The notes under the pieces were generated by a model that was given only the letters and a program-made list of their open reading frames with translations, made no database searches and was not told the origin of the DNA. From Endobugula sp965214375 (lineage in GTDB: Bacteria; Pseudomonadota; Gammaproteobacteria; Pseudomonadales; Cellvibrionaceae): 64,000 bases of DNA. This document shows, piece by piece, positions 25,583 through 33,374 of the stretch (position 1 is its first letter; every line of letters starts with the position of its first letter). The position numbers were made by a program, and so were the translations under genes. The DNA lies in NCBI GenBank assembly GCA_965214375.1, contig OZ243947.1, positions 1,922,001 to 1,986,000 on the forward strand, written 5' to 3'.

Positions 25583-25710
25583 GGGTGTTGTCAAAACACT
25601 CTTTTTGGACTACCCCAAATCATCAAAAATCATAAAATTAAAAGCATAATAAAAACAACAGTTTAGAAAAATCCCAATCTCATTTCTGTCGAAGGGTAAT
25701 GACAACACCC
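25583..25710. repeat. Spaced 11-bp inverted repeat, element 2
   Basis: GGGTGTTGTCA (25583-25593) and its perfect inverse TGACAACACCC (25700-25710) enclose about 106 bp of AT-rich sequence with no gene. It lies beside a leftward ribbon-helix-helix gene. An operator pair or an origin is possible. Confidence 0.55.
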
Positions 25711-25736
25711 ATCTTTTGGCAGTTTTAGAGAAAAAA

Positions 25737-25940
25737 CTACCAGTTCAGCATAGATTGCATCGTGGTTCGTTGTTTCCGTTGCGATGTAATCTCTTGCATC
25801 TTGCGATCACGCACAAGTTTGAGTCCTTCATTTACGAGTGCGTTGATACTGGTTGTTCCACCATCAAGTTCTTTCACTCGTTGGCAATCTAACCATAAGT
25901 CATAATCAATACGGGCAGCATAATCGTGTGTAATCTTCAT
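25737..25940 (-). CDS. Ribbon-helix-helix-like protein, element 2
   Basis: A 67-aa protein whose N-terminal strand (MKITHDYAARIDYDLWLDC) and two helices (TTSINALVNEGLKLVRDRKMQ) fit the ribbon-helix-helix repressor fold. It is last in a leftward three-gene unit with 25947 and 26189. Element 3 places its own such protein (38068) first in the equivalent unit. Confidence 0.6.
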   Translation of the reverse strand: MKITHDYAARIDYDLWLDCQRVKELDGGTTSINALVNEGLKLVRDRKMQEITSQRKQRTTMQSMLNW

Positions 25941-25946
25941 TCTGTT

Positions 25947-26192
25947 CTATTCCTTTGCGTTATCTAAAAATCCACCACTGGTGAATCTACGAAACTCTAT
26001 TTCGTCTTGTGTTGGTTGGTAGTTCTTGGCACGAACCTGTGCGAGTGCATCTCGCATATCCACAAAAGGGTCGTGTCTGGTGGTTGTGGTGCGTTCCAGT
26101 TGGGCATATTCCCTGGCACTGACTTCCTGTTGTCTTTGTTGGTGTTCTCTATCAAGTCTGTCTTGGTATTGGATTGCGTCAGTCTTTTTCAT
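25947..26192 (-). CDS. Conserved small helical protein shared by elements 2 and 3
   Basis: An 81-aa, highly charged helical protein. It is about 80% identical to the 82-aa product of 37320-37568, including RHDPFVDMRDALAQVRAKNY and the opening MKKTDAIQYQD. DNA identity is also high, so the two are recent relatives. Its start overlaps the stop of the upstream 26189 gene by 4 nt. Function is unknown. Confidence 0.7.
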   Translation of the reverse strand: MKKTDAIQYQDRLDREHQQRQQEVSAREYAQLERTTTTRHDPFVDMRDALAQVRAKNYQPTQDEIEFRRFTSGGFLDNAKE

Positions 26193-26389
26193 CGTAATCC
26201 CTTCTGGTTTCTTTCCAGTTGGGCGTTCTGCTCACCGAGCAGTAATGTCTGTTGAGAAATCTCACCAAACATCTTCACCAGCACTTTTCGTGCATCTGGT
26301 TCTGTCTTTGCTTTGATAAATTCGTTCCCAAGACTGGTTAGTTTTTTGCCTGAGGCATCAATCCTCTGTTTCAATGTATGTATGTCCAT
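26189..26389 (-). CDS. Conserved small coiled-coil protein shared by elements 2 and 3
   Basis: A 66-aa helical protein (LKQRIDASGKKLTSLGNEF, then ARKVLVKMFGEIS and LGEQNAQLERNQKG). It is clearly homologous to 37863-38066. It heads the leftward unit in element 2. The conserved 21-mer at 26513-26533 lies upstream of it, as the identical 21-mer does in element 3. Function is unknown. Confidence 0.7.
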   Translation of the reverse strand: MDIHTLKQRIDASGKKLTSLGNEFIKAKTEPDARKVLVKMFGEISQQTLLLGEQNAQLERNQKGLR

Positions 26390-26512
26390 TCCTAATCCCC
26401 ATTCTTTTGGTTCATAGGTATTTATATGGATTAGATATGTGAGAAGGACGGCAGGATGCGTTAGGAGTGCGATTAGAGGGGTATTTGATATGATCCTACC
26501 GAAAGCACCTAC

Positions 26513-26533
26513 TGCGTCTTGGTCGTCTTTGGT
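26513..26533. promoter_or_regulatory. 21-nt motif shared by elements 2 and 3
   Basis: Positions 26513-26533, with core GTCTTGGTCGTCTTTGGT, are identical to 38398-38418. In both elements it lies between the leftward small-gene operon and a rightward gene, in otherwise diverged sequence. A shared operator or recognition site is likely. Confidence 0.65.
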
Positions 26534-26579
26534 CGAGTAGATCGTTGAAACAATATCATATTTGTTTCATCCTTATCTT

Positions 26580-28307
26580 ATGAAGAAATCTATTGCTGAT
26601 ATTCCCCTACTTGTAAAAGAGTGGCATCCAACAAAGAACGGTGATCTTGAACCGAAAGCGGTTTCCTTTAGTTCACACAAGAGGATTTGGTGGCAGTGTC
26701 AGGTCAATCCTATCCACGAATGGGATGCAACCGCGAACCAAAGAACTAATAGTCGAACAGGTTGTCCTTAATGTCGAAATAAGAGGGTCGATGAAACAAA
26801 TAGTCTGCAAACTCTCAATCCAGAAGTTGCAGAAGAGTGGCATCCAACAAAAAACGACAAACTTACGCCCAATGATTTGACTTTTGGGTCGAGAAAGAGA
26901 GTTTGGTGGCAATGTTTTAAGAACCCAGAACACGAGTGGGAAGCAGCGGTTCACCAAAGGACAGGGGGAGGCAAAACTGGGTGTCCACACTGTTCTGGAG
27001 CATCAACATCCCAACCCGAAATCCGTATTCTATGTGAATTGAAGCATCTGTTGGGTGATGAAGAGGTTGTTTGGAGAGAGCGTATTGATGGTGTCGAAGC
27101 AGACATCTTCCTACCCAATCACAATCTGGCAATCGAATACGATGGAAATCATTGGCACAAAGACAAGGGCGAGACTGATTTAGAAAAGAATGAGTTCTTT
27201 GCAAAACGAGGCATTAGAACGATTAGGGTGCGTCATAATCCTCTTGAAGCAATATCAGAACACGATGTGATTGTTCCTCAAAAGAACCTGTCCAAAACAG
27301 ATGTTGATGAACTGGTGTCTCGCATTGGATCTCTCACCAGTTTGTCACTTGATAGGTATGCAAATGAACCATCGTTTATCAATGATGAAGAGTTCAGGCG
27401 ATTTGTAAGTTTTCTTCCTTCACCACCACCCGAATATTCATTAAAGGGCGAGCATCCCGATGTCGCAGAACAATGGGATTACCAAAAAAACAGTCCACTC
27501 AAACCAGAGAATTTTTCATCTGGTTCTAACAAAAGAGTGTGGTGGAAATGTCCGAATGGTGATGATCACGAATGGAGAACTTCTATTCATCAACGAACTG
27601 GAGAAGTCCAGACAGGTTGTCCATTCTGTTCCAATCGAAGGGTGAGTGAAACAAATAACCTTCTATTGAATAATCCCGACCTTGCAAGTGAGTGGCATCC
27701 AACCAAAAACGGTGATCTCACTGCAGATAAGGTGACTGTTGTGTCTGGCAAAAGAGTTTGGTGGAAATGTCCTAAAGGTGACGATCACGAGTGGGTTTCG
27801 TCGGTAGGTGATAGATACAAGGGAAGTTGCCCTTTCTGCACTGGAAAGAGAGCAAGCATGGACTACAATCTCAAAGTTCTAAATCCAGAAGTCTCAAAAC
27901 AATGGCATCCCACTAAAAATGGTGAACTGAAACCAGAAAATGTGTCTCCAAACTCCGGAAAAAAAGTCTGGTGGCAATGCCCAGAAGGTGAGGATCATCA
28001 ATGGGAGTTGGTAGTCTCACATCGCAATAGGGATAGCGGATGTCCGTTCTGTTCTGGACGATATGCAAGTTCAACAAATAACCTTCTTTTGACACATCCA
28101 GAACTGGCAAAAGAGTGGCATCCAACCAAAAACGGTGATTTGACACCAAAGGATATAACTCAAGGTTCAGTCAAAAAGGTTTGGTGGTTGTGTTCTAAAA
28201 GTGACGATCACGAATGGCAATCTACTGTCAACAACCGAACTAATGGAACTGGATGTCCTGTTTGTCTTGGTAGGAAAGTGTCAAAGGCACAATTGAAACT
28301 TCTTTGA
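26580..28307 (+). pseudogene. Zinc-ribbon repeat protein with embedded PD-(D/E)xK-like nuclease, one in-frame stop
   Basis: One reading frame runs from ATG 26580 to 28307, broken only by TAA at 26769-26771. It encodes six repeats of about 60-70 residues (EWHPTKNGDL, then KRVWWKCPKGDDHEW, then GCPFC), the probable zinc-ribbon DUF4379 type. Between repeats 2 and 3 lies a Vsr-like nuclease segment (EADIFLPNHNLAIEYDGNHWH, then GIRTIRVRHNPLE). The stop replaces the residue between Pro and Cys of the first CPxC knuckle. The part from about 26877 could still make a 476-aa protein. Such proteins are often found among phage-defence genes; a defence role here is inferred. Confidence 0.8.
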
Positions 28308-28313
28308 GGGTAT

Positions 28314-28463
28314 TTATTGTTGGGTAGACAGAACAATAACCAAGAGAACTATCAAACCAAATATTACAGAAGCACCAACAATCATCGCCCAAATACCTTT
28401 TAGGAAAACTTTTGGGTAAAGGATGATTGTTCCAATGAGTAAGCAGAAAACTAAAAAACCCAC
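28314..28463 (-). CDS. Tiny two-helix membrane protein shared by elements 2 and 3
   Basis: A 49-aa protein with a GTG start at 28463. Two hydrophobic segments flank a short polar link (ILYPKVFLKGIWAMIVGA). It is homologous over its whole length, and equal in length, to 35082-35231 of element 3 (ILYPKLILKGIWAMIVGG). It is third in a leftward unit with 28476 and 28623. Function is unknown; the conservation shows it is a real gene. Confidence 0.75.
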   Translation of the reverse strand: MGFLVFCLLIGTIILYPKVFLKGIWAMIVGASVIFGLIVLLVIVLSTQQ

Positions 28464-28475
28464 TAGAGACGCTTC

Positions 28476-28622
28476 CTATTCTGTTATCTCCATAACAAAC
28501 TTGCCAGTTCCGAATATTTCATACCCGCCCTCTGGCGCTTCTGTAACTTTGACATAAGTATCCAAACACTCACACAACATTTTTGCTACAGTGATGGCAT
28601 CTTCTAGTGTTTCGTAAATCAT
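28476..28622 (-). CDS. Conserved 48-aa protein shared by elements 2 and 3
   Basis: MIYETLEDAITVAKMLCE and onward, ending in a GGYEIFGTGKFV strand. It matches 37029-37175 (YKTLKDAIEGAKQFAD; GGYELFGTGKLI) and has exactly the same length of 48 aa. Its ATG directly follows the stop of the 28623 gene, as its partner's start does in element 3. The pairing with a secreted protein gene is thus conserved. No family is recognised. Confidence 0.75.
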   Translation of the reverse strand: MIYETLEDAITVAKMLCECLDTYVKVTEAPEGGYEIFGTGKFVMEITE

Positions 28623-28898
28623 TTAGTTGCAAACAAGTCTTGGGGTGACACTTCCATCTGAGTGGTATTGAGGACTCATCCAACATTGTTTGTTTGGATT
28701 GGTGATAAACGATGGGGTGATTGTTGATTCAAGGTTGGCAATAGGCATCTTTAGAATACCTTTACCTTCAATCATTCTACTAAATGTTTCTCTAATCAGC
28801 AGTTGTCCAAGAACATCATTATTCTCAATGAACTTTATGTCTGCAAAAGCACTGGAACTGGTGAACATCAATAGTGATGCAATAATCAGTTTCTTCAT
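28623..28898 (-). CDS. Small exported protein shared by elements 2 and 3
   Basis: A 91-aa protein with a clear signal peptide (MKKLIIASLLMFTSSSAFA, cleavage about residue 19). A mature domain of about 72 residues follows, with two cysteines and the end segment SPQYHSDGSVTPRL. It is homologous to 36738-37028 of element 3, where that end segment is identical (SPQYHSDGSVTPRLKC). Export to the periplasm and a disulfide are likely. Function is unknown. Confidence 0.75.
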   Translation of the reverse strand: MKKLIIASLLMFTSSSAFADIKFIENNDVLGQLLIRETFSRMIEGKGILKMPIANLESTITPSFITNPNKQCWMSPQYHSDGSVTPRLVCN

Positions 28899-29017
28899 CT
28901 CTGTTTCCTTTAGGCAATAGAATAAGATGCGAGGGAAACCAATGTTTCCACCGTTCTACTCAACCACATATCCCTATCGGCAGACGCAACGCATAGAGAC
29001 TTGAATAGTGATTGTTT

Positions 29018-29554
29018 CTATTCCTCAACACCAATCACAAAGTGATCGTCATAGTCATATTGGTGCATCTTCTTTGATGCATATTTGATTGAACCAACTT
29101 TACTTCTAATCTCTTGGATTTGGAGTGGCAGATGTTCAATCAACTCTTCATTACCAAGATGGAAAGCATCCTTACGATGCGTCAGCATCTTTCTGTTCTT
29201 TCCATTCACTGGATTCTTGGAAGGCGATTTCATCCAACCAAAATGCAAATCATCCCAAATATTTGCATCGTGGTTCTTGGGTGAGTGAAGCAATAGGTGA
29301 TAATGCAACTGGTGTTGATTACCTGTCGTATCACCTTCCTTGAAACCCATAACCCAAATCTTGTCATGTGGTTTCCATTTTTCCCATCTACGAGACAAGT
29401 GTTTCTTGTTCATATCAAATAATATCTTCCTCAACCTTTGGCATAACTCATCAAAAGACAAAGGATGTGAAGGTGACGGTTCAATATCAATGCGATGGGT
29501 AAAGGAGAACATACCCATCCAAACTTGATATTGTTGTTTGTGAACCATCAGCAT
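29018..29554 (-). CDS. HUH-type replication initiator-like protein (Rep), element 2
   Basis: The 178-aa protein carries the marks of a rolling-circle HUH endonuclease: an N-terminal strand FSFTHRIDIE (motif 1), the metal-binding HYHLLLH (HUH motif), and KYASKKMHQY (the tyrosine and lysine motif) near the end. It lacks a helicase domain, as plasmid or filamentous-phage Reps do. It suggests that excised element 2 can replicate, or once could. Only element 2 has it, so it is cargo rather than core. An internal ATG at residue 3 or 14 could also be the start. Confidence 0.7.
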   Translation of the reverse strand: MLMVHKQQYQVWMGMFSFTHRIDIEPSPSHPLSFDELCQRLRKILFDMNKKHLSRRWEKWKPHDKIWVMGFKEGDTTGNQHQLHYHLLLHSPKNHDANIWDDLHFGWMKSPSKNPVNGKNRKMLTHRKDAFHLGNEELIEHLPLQIQEIRSKVGSIKYASKKMHQYDYDDHFVIGVEE

Positions 29555-29656
29555 TGTTTGTTTTTCACCTCATAAACAACAGATAAGAAAGAAAACGACA
29601 TCCTATTTTTTCTAACCTTTCTGTTCATATATTTATCGTATCTTTCACTTTCATAT

Positions 29657-29703
29657 GAGTTGCGGTTGCAACCACCTAGAGGTGGTTATTCCTACGCAAA
29701 CTC
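29657..29703. repeat. Nested palindrome between Rep and resolvase, element 2
   Basis: AACCACCT-AG-AGGTGGTT (29670-29687) is a perfect 8-bp stem with a 2-nt loop. It is enclosed by GAGTTGCG (29657-29664) and CGCAAACTC (29695-29703). It lies about 100 bp upstream of the Rep start. It could be the nick site or origin for that Rep, or a bidirectional terminator; there is no strong T-run. Confidence 0.6.
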
Positions 29704-30282
29704 TGGCAGAAACTTCCGCAGCGTTTGATTGGAAACCTTGAACTCTTTGGTGAGTTTACGGAAACCCCAACCTTCTTCTCGTTTCTGTAGGATTTGTTAC
29801 TTCACTTCATCCGTAAGGTTGGATTTCTTACCCCAACTTCCGTCACCTTTGCGTCTGGCATTTGCGATACCAGACTTCACACGGTGACTAAGGTTGAAGA
29901 GTTCCATCTTGGAAATGGCAGATAGCATCGTTGCAACCATTTCACCCATCGGTGTTGAGGTATCAATAACTTCCTTTACGGAAACCAGATTCACATTCCA
30001 GAGTTTCAGTTCTTCAAGAAGGTTTAGAAGCAGAGCAGGTGTTCCAGCAAACCGTGAGAGTTCATCACTCACCACCAACTTGAACTTCCGTTGACGGGCA
30101 TCCTTGATGAGTTTATCTAACGATGGACGATTACGAGTTGTTCGGGCAAATCCCTCATCAACATATTCTTCTACAACCTCGTATTCCATCCGTTCACAGT
30201 AGGCACGAACTTCGTGCAACTGACGGTCAACATCCTGTCCAAGATTGTCTGTTGAAATCCTCGCATAGATGGCAACTTTCAC
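29692..30282 (-). pseudogene. Small serine recombinase with in-frame stop, element 2
   Basis: The catalytic domain (IYARISTDN, then the active-site helix and SAISKMELFNLSHRV) is complete to TAA at 29797-29799. The frame then continues for 34 codons that form the expected C-terminal helix-turn-helix (ILQKREEGWGFRKLTKEFKV) and end at 29692. A single base change thus separates the DNA-binding part. The second arginine of the usual DRLxR pair is glycine (ELSRFAGT), a further sign of decay. If translated only to the stop, it gives a 161-aa protein without an HTH. Confidence 0.8.
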
Positions 30283-30386
30283 CTGTTTTCTCCTTGCCGT
30301 TTATCCTATTGAATAATGGCACATTTTTACCGAAATGTCAAGAAAAAAACAAGCAAAAACAGTAAGTTGTATTGTTTTAAGAACAT

Positions 30387-30473
30387 CTTTTATTTCATCA
30401 GTAAAAGCAATCTCTATTGACTTCAAGGGTCTAATTTGTTAATATAGAAATAGTTGAACCGATGAAATAAAAG
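30387..30473. promoter_or_regulatory. End-repeat copies in the recombinase 2 promoter
   Basis: CTTTTATTTCATC (30387-30399) and GATGAAATAAAAG (30461-30473) are perfect inverses upstream of the GTG at 30499. Both contain the core of the element's end repeat (CTGATGAAATAA at 24040-24051). As in elements 1 and 3, the recombinase gene is preceded by copies or part-copies of the site its protein is predicted to bind. Confidence 0.7.
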
Positions 30474-30498
30474 TGATGATTTTAGAAAAGGTGACATA

Positions 30499-32211
30499 GT
30501 GTCAAACAAGTTTTTGGACATCTATTATCGTGTCAGCACTCAAGAGCAGAAGAAAGAAGGTAACTCTCTTGAAGTGCAAAAGGACTTGGGGATAAAAGTC
30601 GCAAAAAAACTTGGGTTAGAACCAAGATTCCACAATGAGGGTGCGAGAAGTTCTACCATTCAGTTCCGGCAAGTTTTGGAAAACCTCAAATACGATATTA
30701 GGGAAGGTTTGGTTAAGAACCTTTGGGTAAGTGACAGAAGTAGATTGTTTAGAGATATGACTGACTCTCTACTTTTTCGTAGGGATTACTTGGAAAGACA
30801 CAAGATAAACCTTTACGAGGGCGAGACACCAAGTCTCCTCGATTTAGACAGTCCAGCAGAGAGATTTACCTACAATGTTTTAACTGCATCAAAGCAGTTG
30901 GAAAATGAGGAGCGACAAAACAAATCCATTCAAGGAAAACTCTATAAATTGAGAAGAGAGGCACCAAAGAAACCAGTTTATCTGGGTGGCACACCTTTGT
31001 TTGGATACAAGACAGTCAATAAGGAATGGAAGATAAATCCAGAGGAATCCAAGTGGGTGAGGTTTATCTTTGATTCATATGAGAAGGGTAAAAGCACCAA
31101 AGAGATCAAAGATATTTTGGACAGAGAAGGGGTAGAACCAAGACGAACAAAAAACGGTTTGTGGAATCTTGGCACTCTCAATTTGATGTTGAAAAACAAG
31201 TCCTATACTGGAATCCACACTCAATACATCAAGAAGGTTGATGAGAGTTTTTCATACAAAATACCAAAGATCATAAATGTTGGTCAGTTCAATCGTGTCC
31301 AGAAGAAGATTACTGGAAACCTAAAAAATCCATCAAATAACAAGCAGCATTTCTCCTTACTTGAGGACTTTATGGTTTGTGAGTGTGGTAGGCATTACGG
31401 TTCTCGTCATCTAAAATCAAAGTCATCATTGGGTTATAAGGTGAATACAAGAACCTATCATTGTCTCTCCAAATACTACGATTGGAAGAGTGGTGATGGT
31501 TCTATCTGTATCAACAAGAAATCCCTACAGATGGACTCTTTCAACGAATATGTTTTGGACTTCGTAAAAGATAAAGTCAGCAAATCTCATATCCTCAAAG
31601 AAAACTTCAAGAAAGAAGTTATGCAAGAGCAGTTTGAGAGAAGGAACAATATTCAAGAAACTGAAAAGAACTTGGAAAGAAAGATCCAAAAACTACAGAA
31701 AGAGATAGAGAACATTGAGGACAATATTGTCGAACTGGAAATCGACAAAGGGATGGGTGTGAAGGACTCAAATGTTGTTGATAAGATTCTATCCAGATAT
31801 GGAGAAGAGTTAGAGAATAGGAAAATCCTTCTGGTTGAGACTGAAAAACAGATTGATGATTTAGGGCAGGATAAGAAGTGGTTGGATTGGGTCGAGAAGT
31901 ATGGAGAGACTTTGGAACTCTCTACTTCTAACGAGAAAAAACAGAAGGATTTTCTAAGCGGCGTATTGGAAAAGATCGTTGTTAGAGGTGATTATGGATT
32001 GGATAGAGATGGGAAGAAGAAAATACAGAATGGACACACCATTCACTTCCATTTCAAGATGAAAATTGTTGATGACTCATTAGAGTATGAAGAGGGTGTA
32101 AAACCAAAGCAGTATAGGGTTGTAGAGGGCAAGAAAACCGATACTACTAATGAAGTTATGAAGTTCGTTTCTAAAAGAAATAGAGTAAAAAAAAAGCAGA
32201 GGGTTGGTTAA
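30499..32211 (+). CDS. Large serine recombinase, element 2
   Basis: The 570-aa protein has the catalytic domain (YYRVSTQEQ, SDRSRLFRD, and a Glu-Glu-Arg in the long helix), the recombinase domain (GGTPLFGYKTV, LDREGVEPRR), the zinc region (MVCECGRHYGSR with later Cys and His) and a long coiled coil (about residues 390-450). GTG 30499 has AAAAGG upstream. It is only distantly related to the recombinases of elements 1 and 3 but ends 17 nt before its own end repeat and lies in the same place. It appears intact and is predicted to use the glmS end. Confidence 0.95.
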   Translation: MSNKFLDIYYRVSTQEQKKEGNSLEVQKDLGIKVAKKLGLEPRFHNEGARSSTIQFRQVLENLKYDIREGLVKNLWVSDRSRLFRDMTDSLLFRRDYLERHKINLYEGETPSLLDLDSPAERFTYNVLTASKQLENEERQNKSIQGKLYKLRREAPKKPVYLGGTPLFGYKTVNKEWKINPEESKWVRFIFDSYEKGKSTKEIKDILDREGVEPRRTKNGLWNLGTLNLMLKNKSYTGIHTQYIKKVDESFSYKIPKIINVGQFNRVQKKITGNLKNPSNNKQHFSLLEDFMVCECGRHYGSRHLKSKSSLGYKVNTRTYHCLSKYYDWKSGDGSICINKKSLQMDSFNEYVLDFVKDKVSKSHILKENFKKEVMQEQFERRNNIQETEKNLERKIQKLQKEIENIEDNIVELEIDKGMGVKDSNVVDKILSRYGEELENRKILLVETEKQIDDLGQDKKWLDWVEKYGETLELSTSNEKKQKDFLSGVLEKIVVRGDYGLDRDGKKKIQNGHTIHFHFKMKIVDDSLEYEEGVKPKQYRVVEGKKTDTTNEVMKFVSKRNRVKKKQRVG

Positions 32212-32228
32212 AGAAAGATGAGAACAAC

Positions 32229-32268
32229 TTATTTCATCAGTTCAATCCAATCCGTAACAGTGGAATAG
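32229..32268 (+). repeat. Right end of element 2 with re-created glmS end (attR2)
   Basis: The end repeat (32229-32249) is followed by 4 nt (ATCC) and GTAACAGTGGAATAG (32254-32268), again coding for V-T-V-E-stop. The predicted AC crossover is at 32257-32258. The sequence after it starts element 3. Confidence 0.9.
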
Positions 32269-32281
32269 GTTTCCTATAAAC
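32266..32281 (+). repeat. Left end inverted repeat of element 3
   Basis: TAGGTTTCCTATAAAC starts at the re-created stop codon and is the exact inverse of 41405-41420. The sequence to 32285 recurs with one mismatch at 39742-39761, in the recombinase 3 promoter. Confidence 0.9.
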
Positions 32282-32347
32282 CAAATACTAAATAATTTCA
32301 GGTGTTTAGTTTCAATTTCTGTTGAAACTAGAACACTTTGTTATGAC

Positions 32348-32590
32348 ATGATTCCAGAGAAGAGAGAGTGGAGAAAACGACTAATTTTCGATCTCCATGA
32401 TAGGGGATATTCCAATAAACAAATTGCAGAAAAGTTGAATCAGGATGGTGTGAAAACACCAAGAGGTTTTAGTTATTCGCAGAAGTTGATTTGGGTAACT
32501 ATCAAGAAATGGAAGGACAGAGATAATAGAATGAACGATTGCACCATTAATCTGAACTCTGTCGAACCTGTTGTCTGTGGGTATGAGTAG
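32348..32590 (+). CDS. Small helix-turn-helix protein at left end of element 3
   Basis: An 80-aa homologue of the left-end proteins of elements 1 and 2 (LHDRGYSNKQIAEKLNQDG, then TPRGFSYSQKLIWVTIKKWK). ATG 32348 is clear, though no ribosome site is obvious. The helix pattern resembles the DNA-binding segment of serine recombinases (DLMNNGVETRRG in recombinase 1). In a circular element this gene would lie just downstream of the recombinase, across attP. A directionality-factor role is inferred. Confidence 0.65.
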   Translation: MIPEKREWRKRLIFDLHDRGYSNKQIAEKLNQDGVKTPRGFSYSQKLIWVTIKKWKDRDNRMNDCTINLNSVEPVVCGYE

Positions 32591-32617
32591 AGACATTTGT
32601 ATTTCTACAGGTGTCTC

Positions 32618-32635
32618 TATTGCATTTATAGATTA
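32618..32635 (+). promoter_or_regulatory. Conserved 18-mer after the HTH gene, element 3
   Basis: TATTGCATTTATAGATTA is identical to 24441-24458. It follows a hairpin GAGACA/TGTCTC (about 32590-32616). It is absent from the matching place in element 1. Confidence 0.6.
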
Positions 32636-32678
32636 GGAATATCACTCAGGATTCTGGGGGATATCTTGGTATTCCCAA

Positions 32679-32837
32679 TCAATTGATTGGGAGACAAATC
32701 TCATAAACCTTTTCCCAAATGAATTCCTTTTCTTCTTCTTCTTCAGTCATCCCACTTGGAACTTGAATGAAAAGATTTCCTTCTAACAGGATGTCTGCAC
32801 TAAATTTCTCAGACACTTTTATCATTCGGTATGTCAT
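32679..32837 (-). CDS. Small acidic hypothetical protein, element 3
   Basis: A 52-aa protein from ATG 32837 (MTYRMIKVSEKFSADILLEG), with a run of glutamates near the middle. The start has GAGG 6 nt upstream and lies 2 nt from the stop of the preceding gene, so the two form a leftward pair. No family is recognised. Confidence 0.5.
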   Translation of the reverse strand: MTYRMIKVSEKFSADILLEGNLFIQVPSGMTEEEEEKEFIWEKVYEICLPIN

Positions 32838-32838
32838 A

Positions 32839-33081
32839 TCACCTCGCACTAATGAAAATACCGACATCGTCTGCAATTGGTGTCAGAGAACGGTTACAGT
32901 TGATTAAAAATTCCATCTCCATCATGTTCGCAACCTTGCGTGCTTCTGGGTTCTGGAGTGGACAGAACTCATTCAGGAACTTCATAACTTCATTATATCC
33001 CTGAAGGCGACCCTTTTCCCGATAGTAATCAGGGGACTTGCAGTAATCTTCAGTCGAAGTGTAGTTGTGTGTCTTAGTCAT
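32839..33081 (-). CDS. Small hypothetical protein, element 3
   Basis: An 80-aa protein from ATG 33081 (MTKTHNYTSTEDYCKSPDYY), chosen over the upstream ATG at 33141 because of a GGAAA ribosome site. It contains a mixed helical region (GYNEVMKFLNEFCPLQNPEA). It is first in a leftward pair with the 52-aa gene. No function is recognised. Confidence 0.5.
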   Translation of the reverse strand: MTKTHNYTSTEDYCKSPDYYREKGRLQGYNEVMKFLNEFCPLQNPEARKVANMMEMEFLINCNRSLTPIADDVGIFISAR

Positions 33082-33374
33082 TTCTATTTCCTTTCTAGGG
33101 GTTGTTTTGGAGGAGACTTTCTCCTCACTTTCTATATACATTCTACCAGTTGAAACTAAGGATGTATAAATGAGGTTTTTTCCTTTCTTGATTTTGGTAT
33201 CCTTTTAATCTAATATCTTCCTAGTAAAATTTGATTTGTTAGTGGGGTTCTAAACTTCTCTTTCATTATTCATATAATACCACGCACCCCCTCTGAATCT
33301 CAGAGGTTTTCAGAGGATGTGGGATTCCGAAATCTACTATGTGACTTTGGTATCTGAACAAATGAGGTCTGGTA

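Larger units (their letters stand above)
24022..32256 (+). mobile_element. Element 2 of the tandem array (about 8.2 kb)
   Basis: It is bounded by glmS-end copies at 24019-24033 and 32254-32268 and by imperfect 21-bp inverted repeats (24031-24051; 32229-32249, two mismatches). It carries a small HTH protein, an FDxWW protein, a ribbon-helix-helix/helical operon, a zinc-ribbon nuclease with a stop codon, three tiny conserved genes, a HUH Rep, a broken resolvase and an apparently intact large serine recombinase. Base composition is more AT-rich than element 1. Confidence 0.85.

Noticed and set aside
26562..26771. Separate 69-aa gene before the zinc-ribbon protein
   Set aside because: It is the first repeat of the same protein; the frame continues past the TAA with the expected Cys and the next repeat.
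26680..28260. CRISPR array suggested by repeated DNA
   Set aside because: The repetition is coding and protein-level (zinc-ribbon modules) with no fixed-length repeats or spacers; no cas genes are seen.
29125..29528. Plus-strand frames opposite the Rep gene
   Set aside because: The minus-strand frame carries coherent HUH motifs; the opposite frames show no family features.
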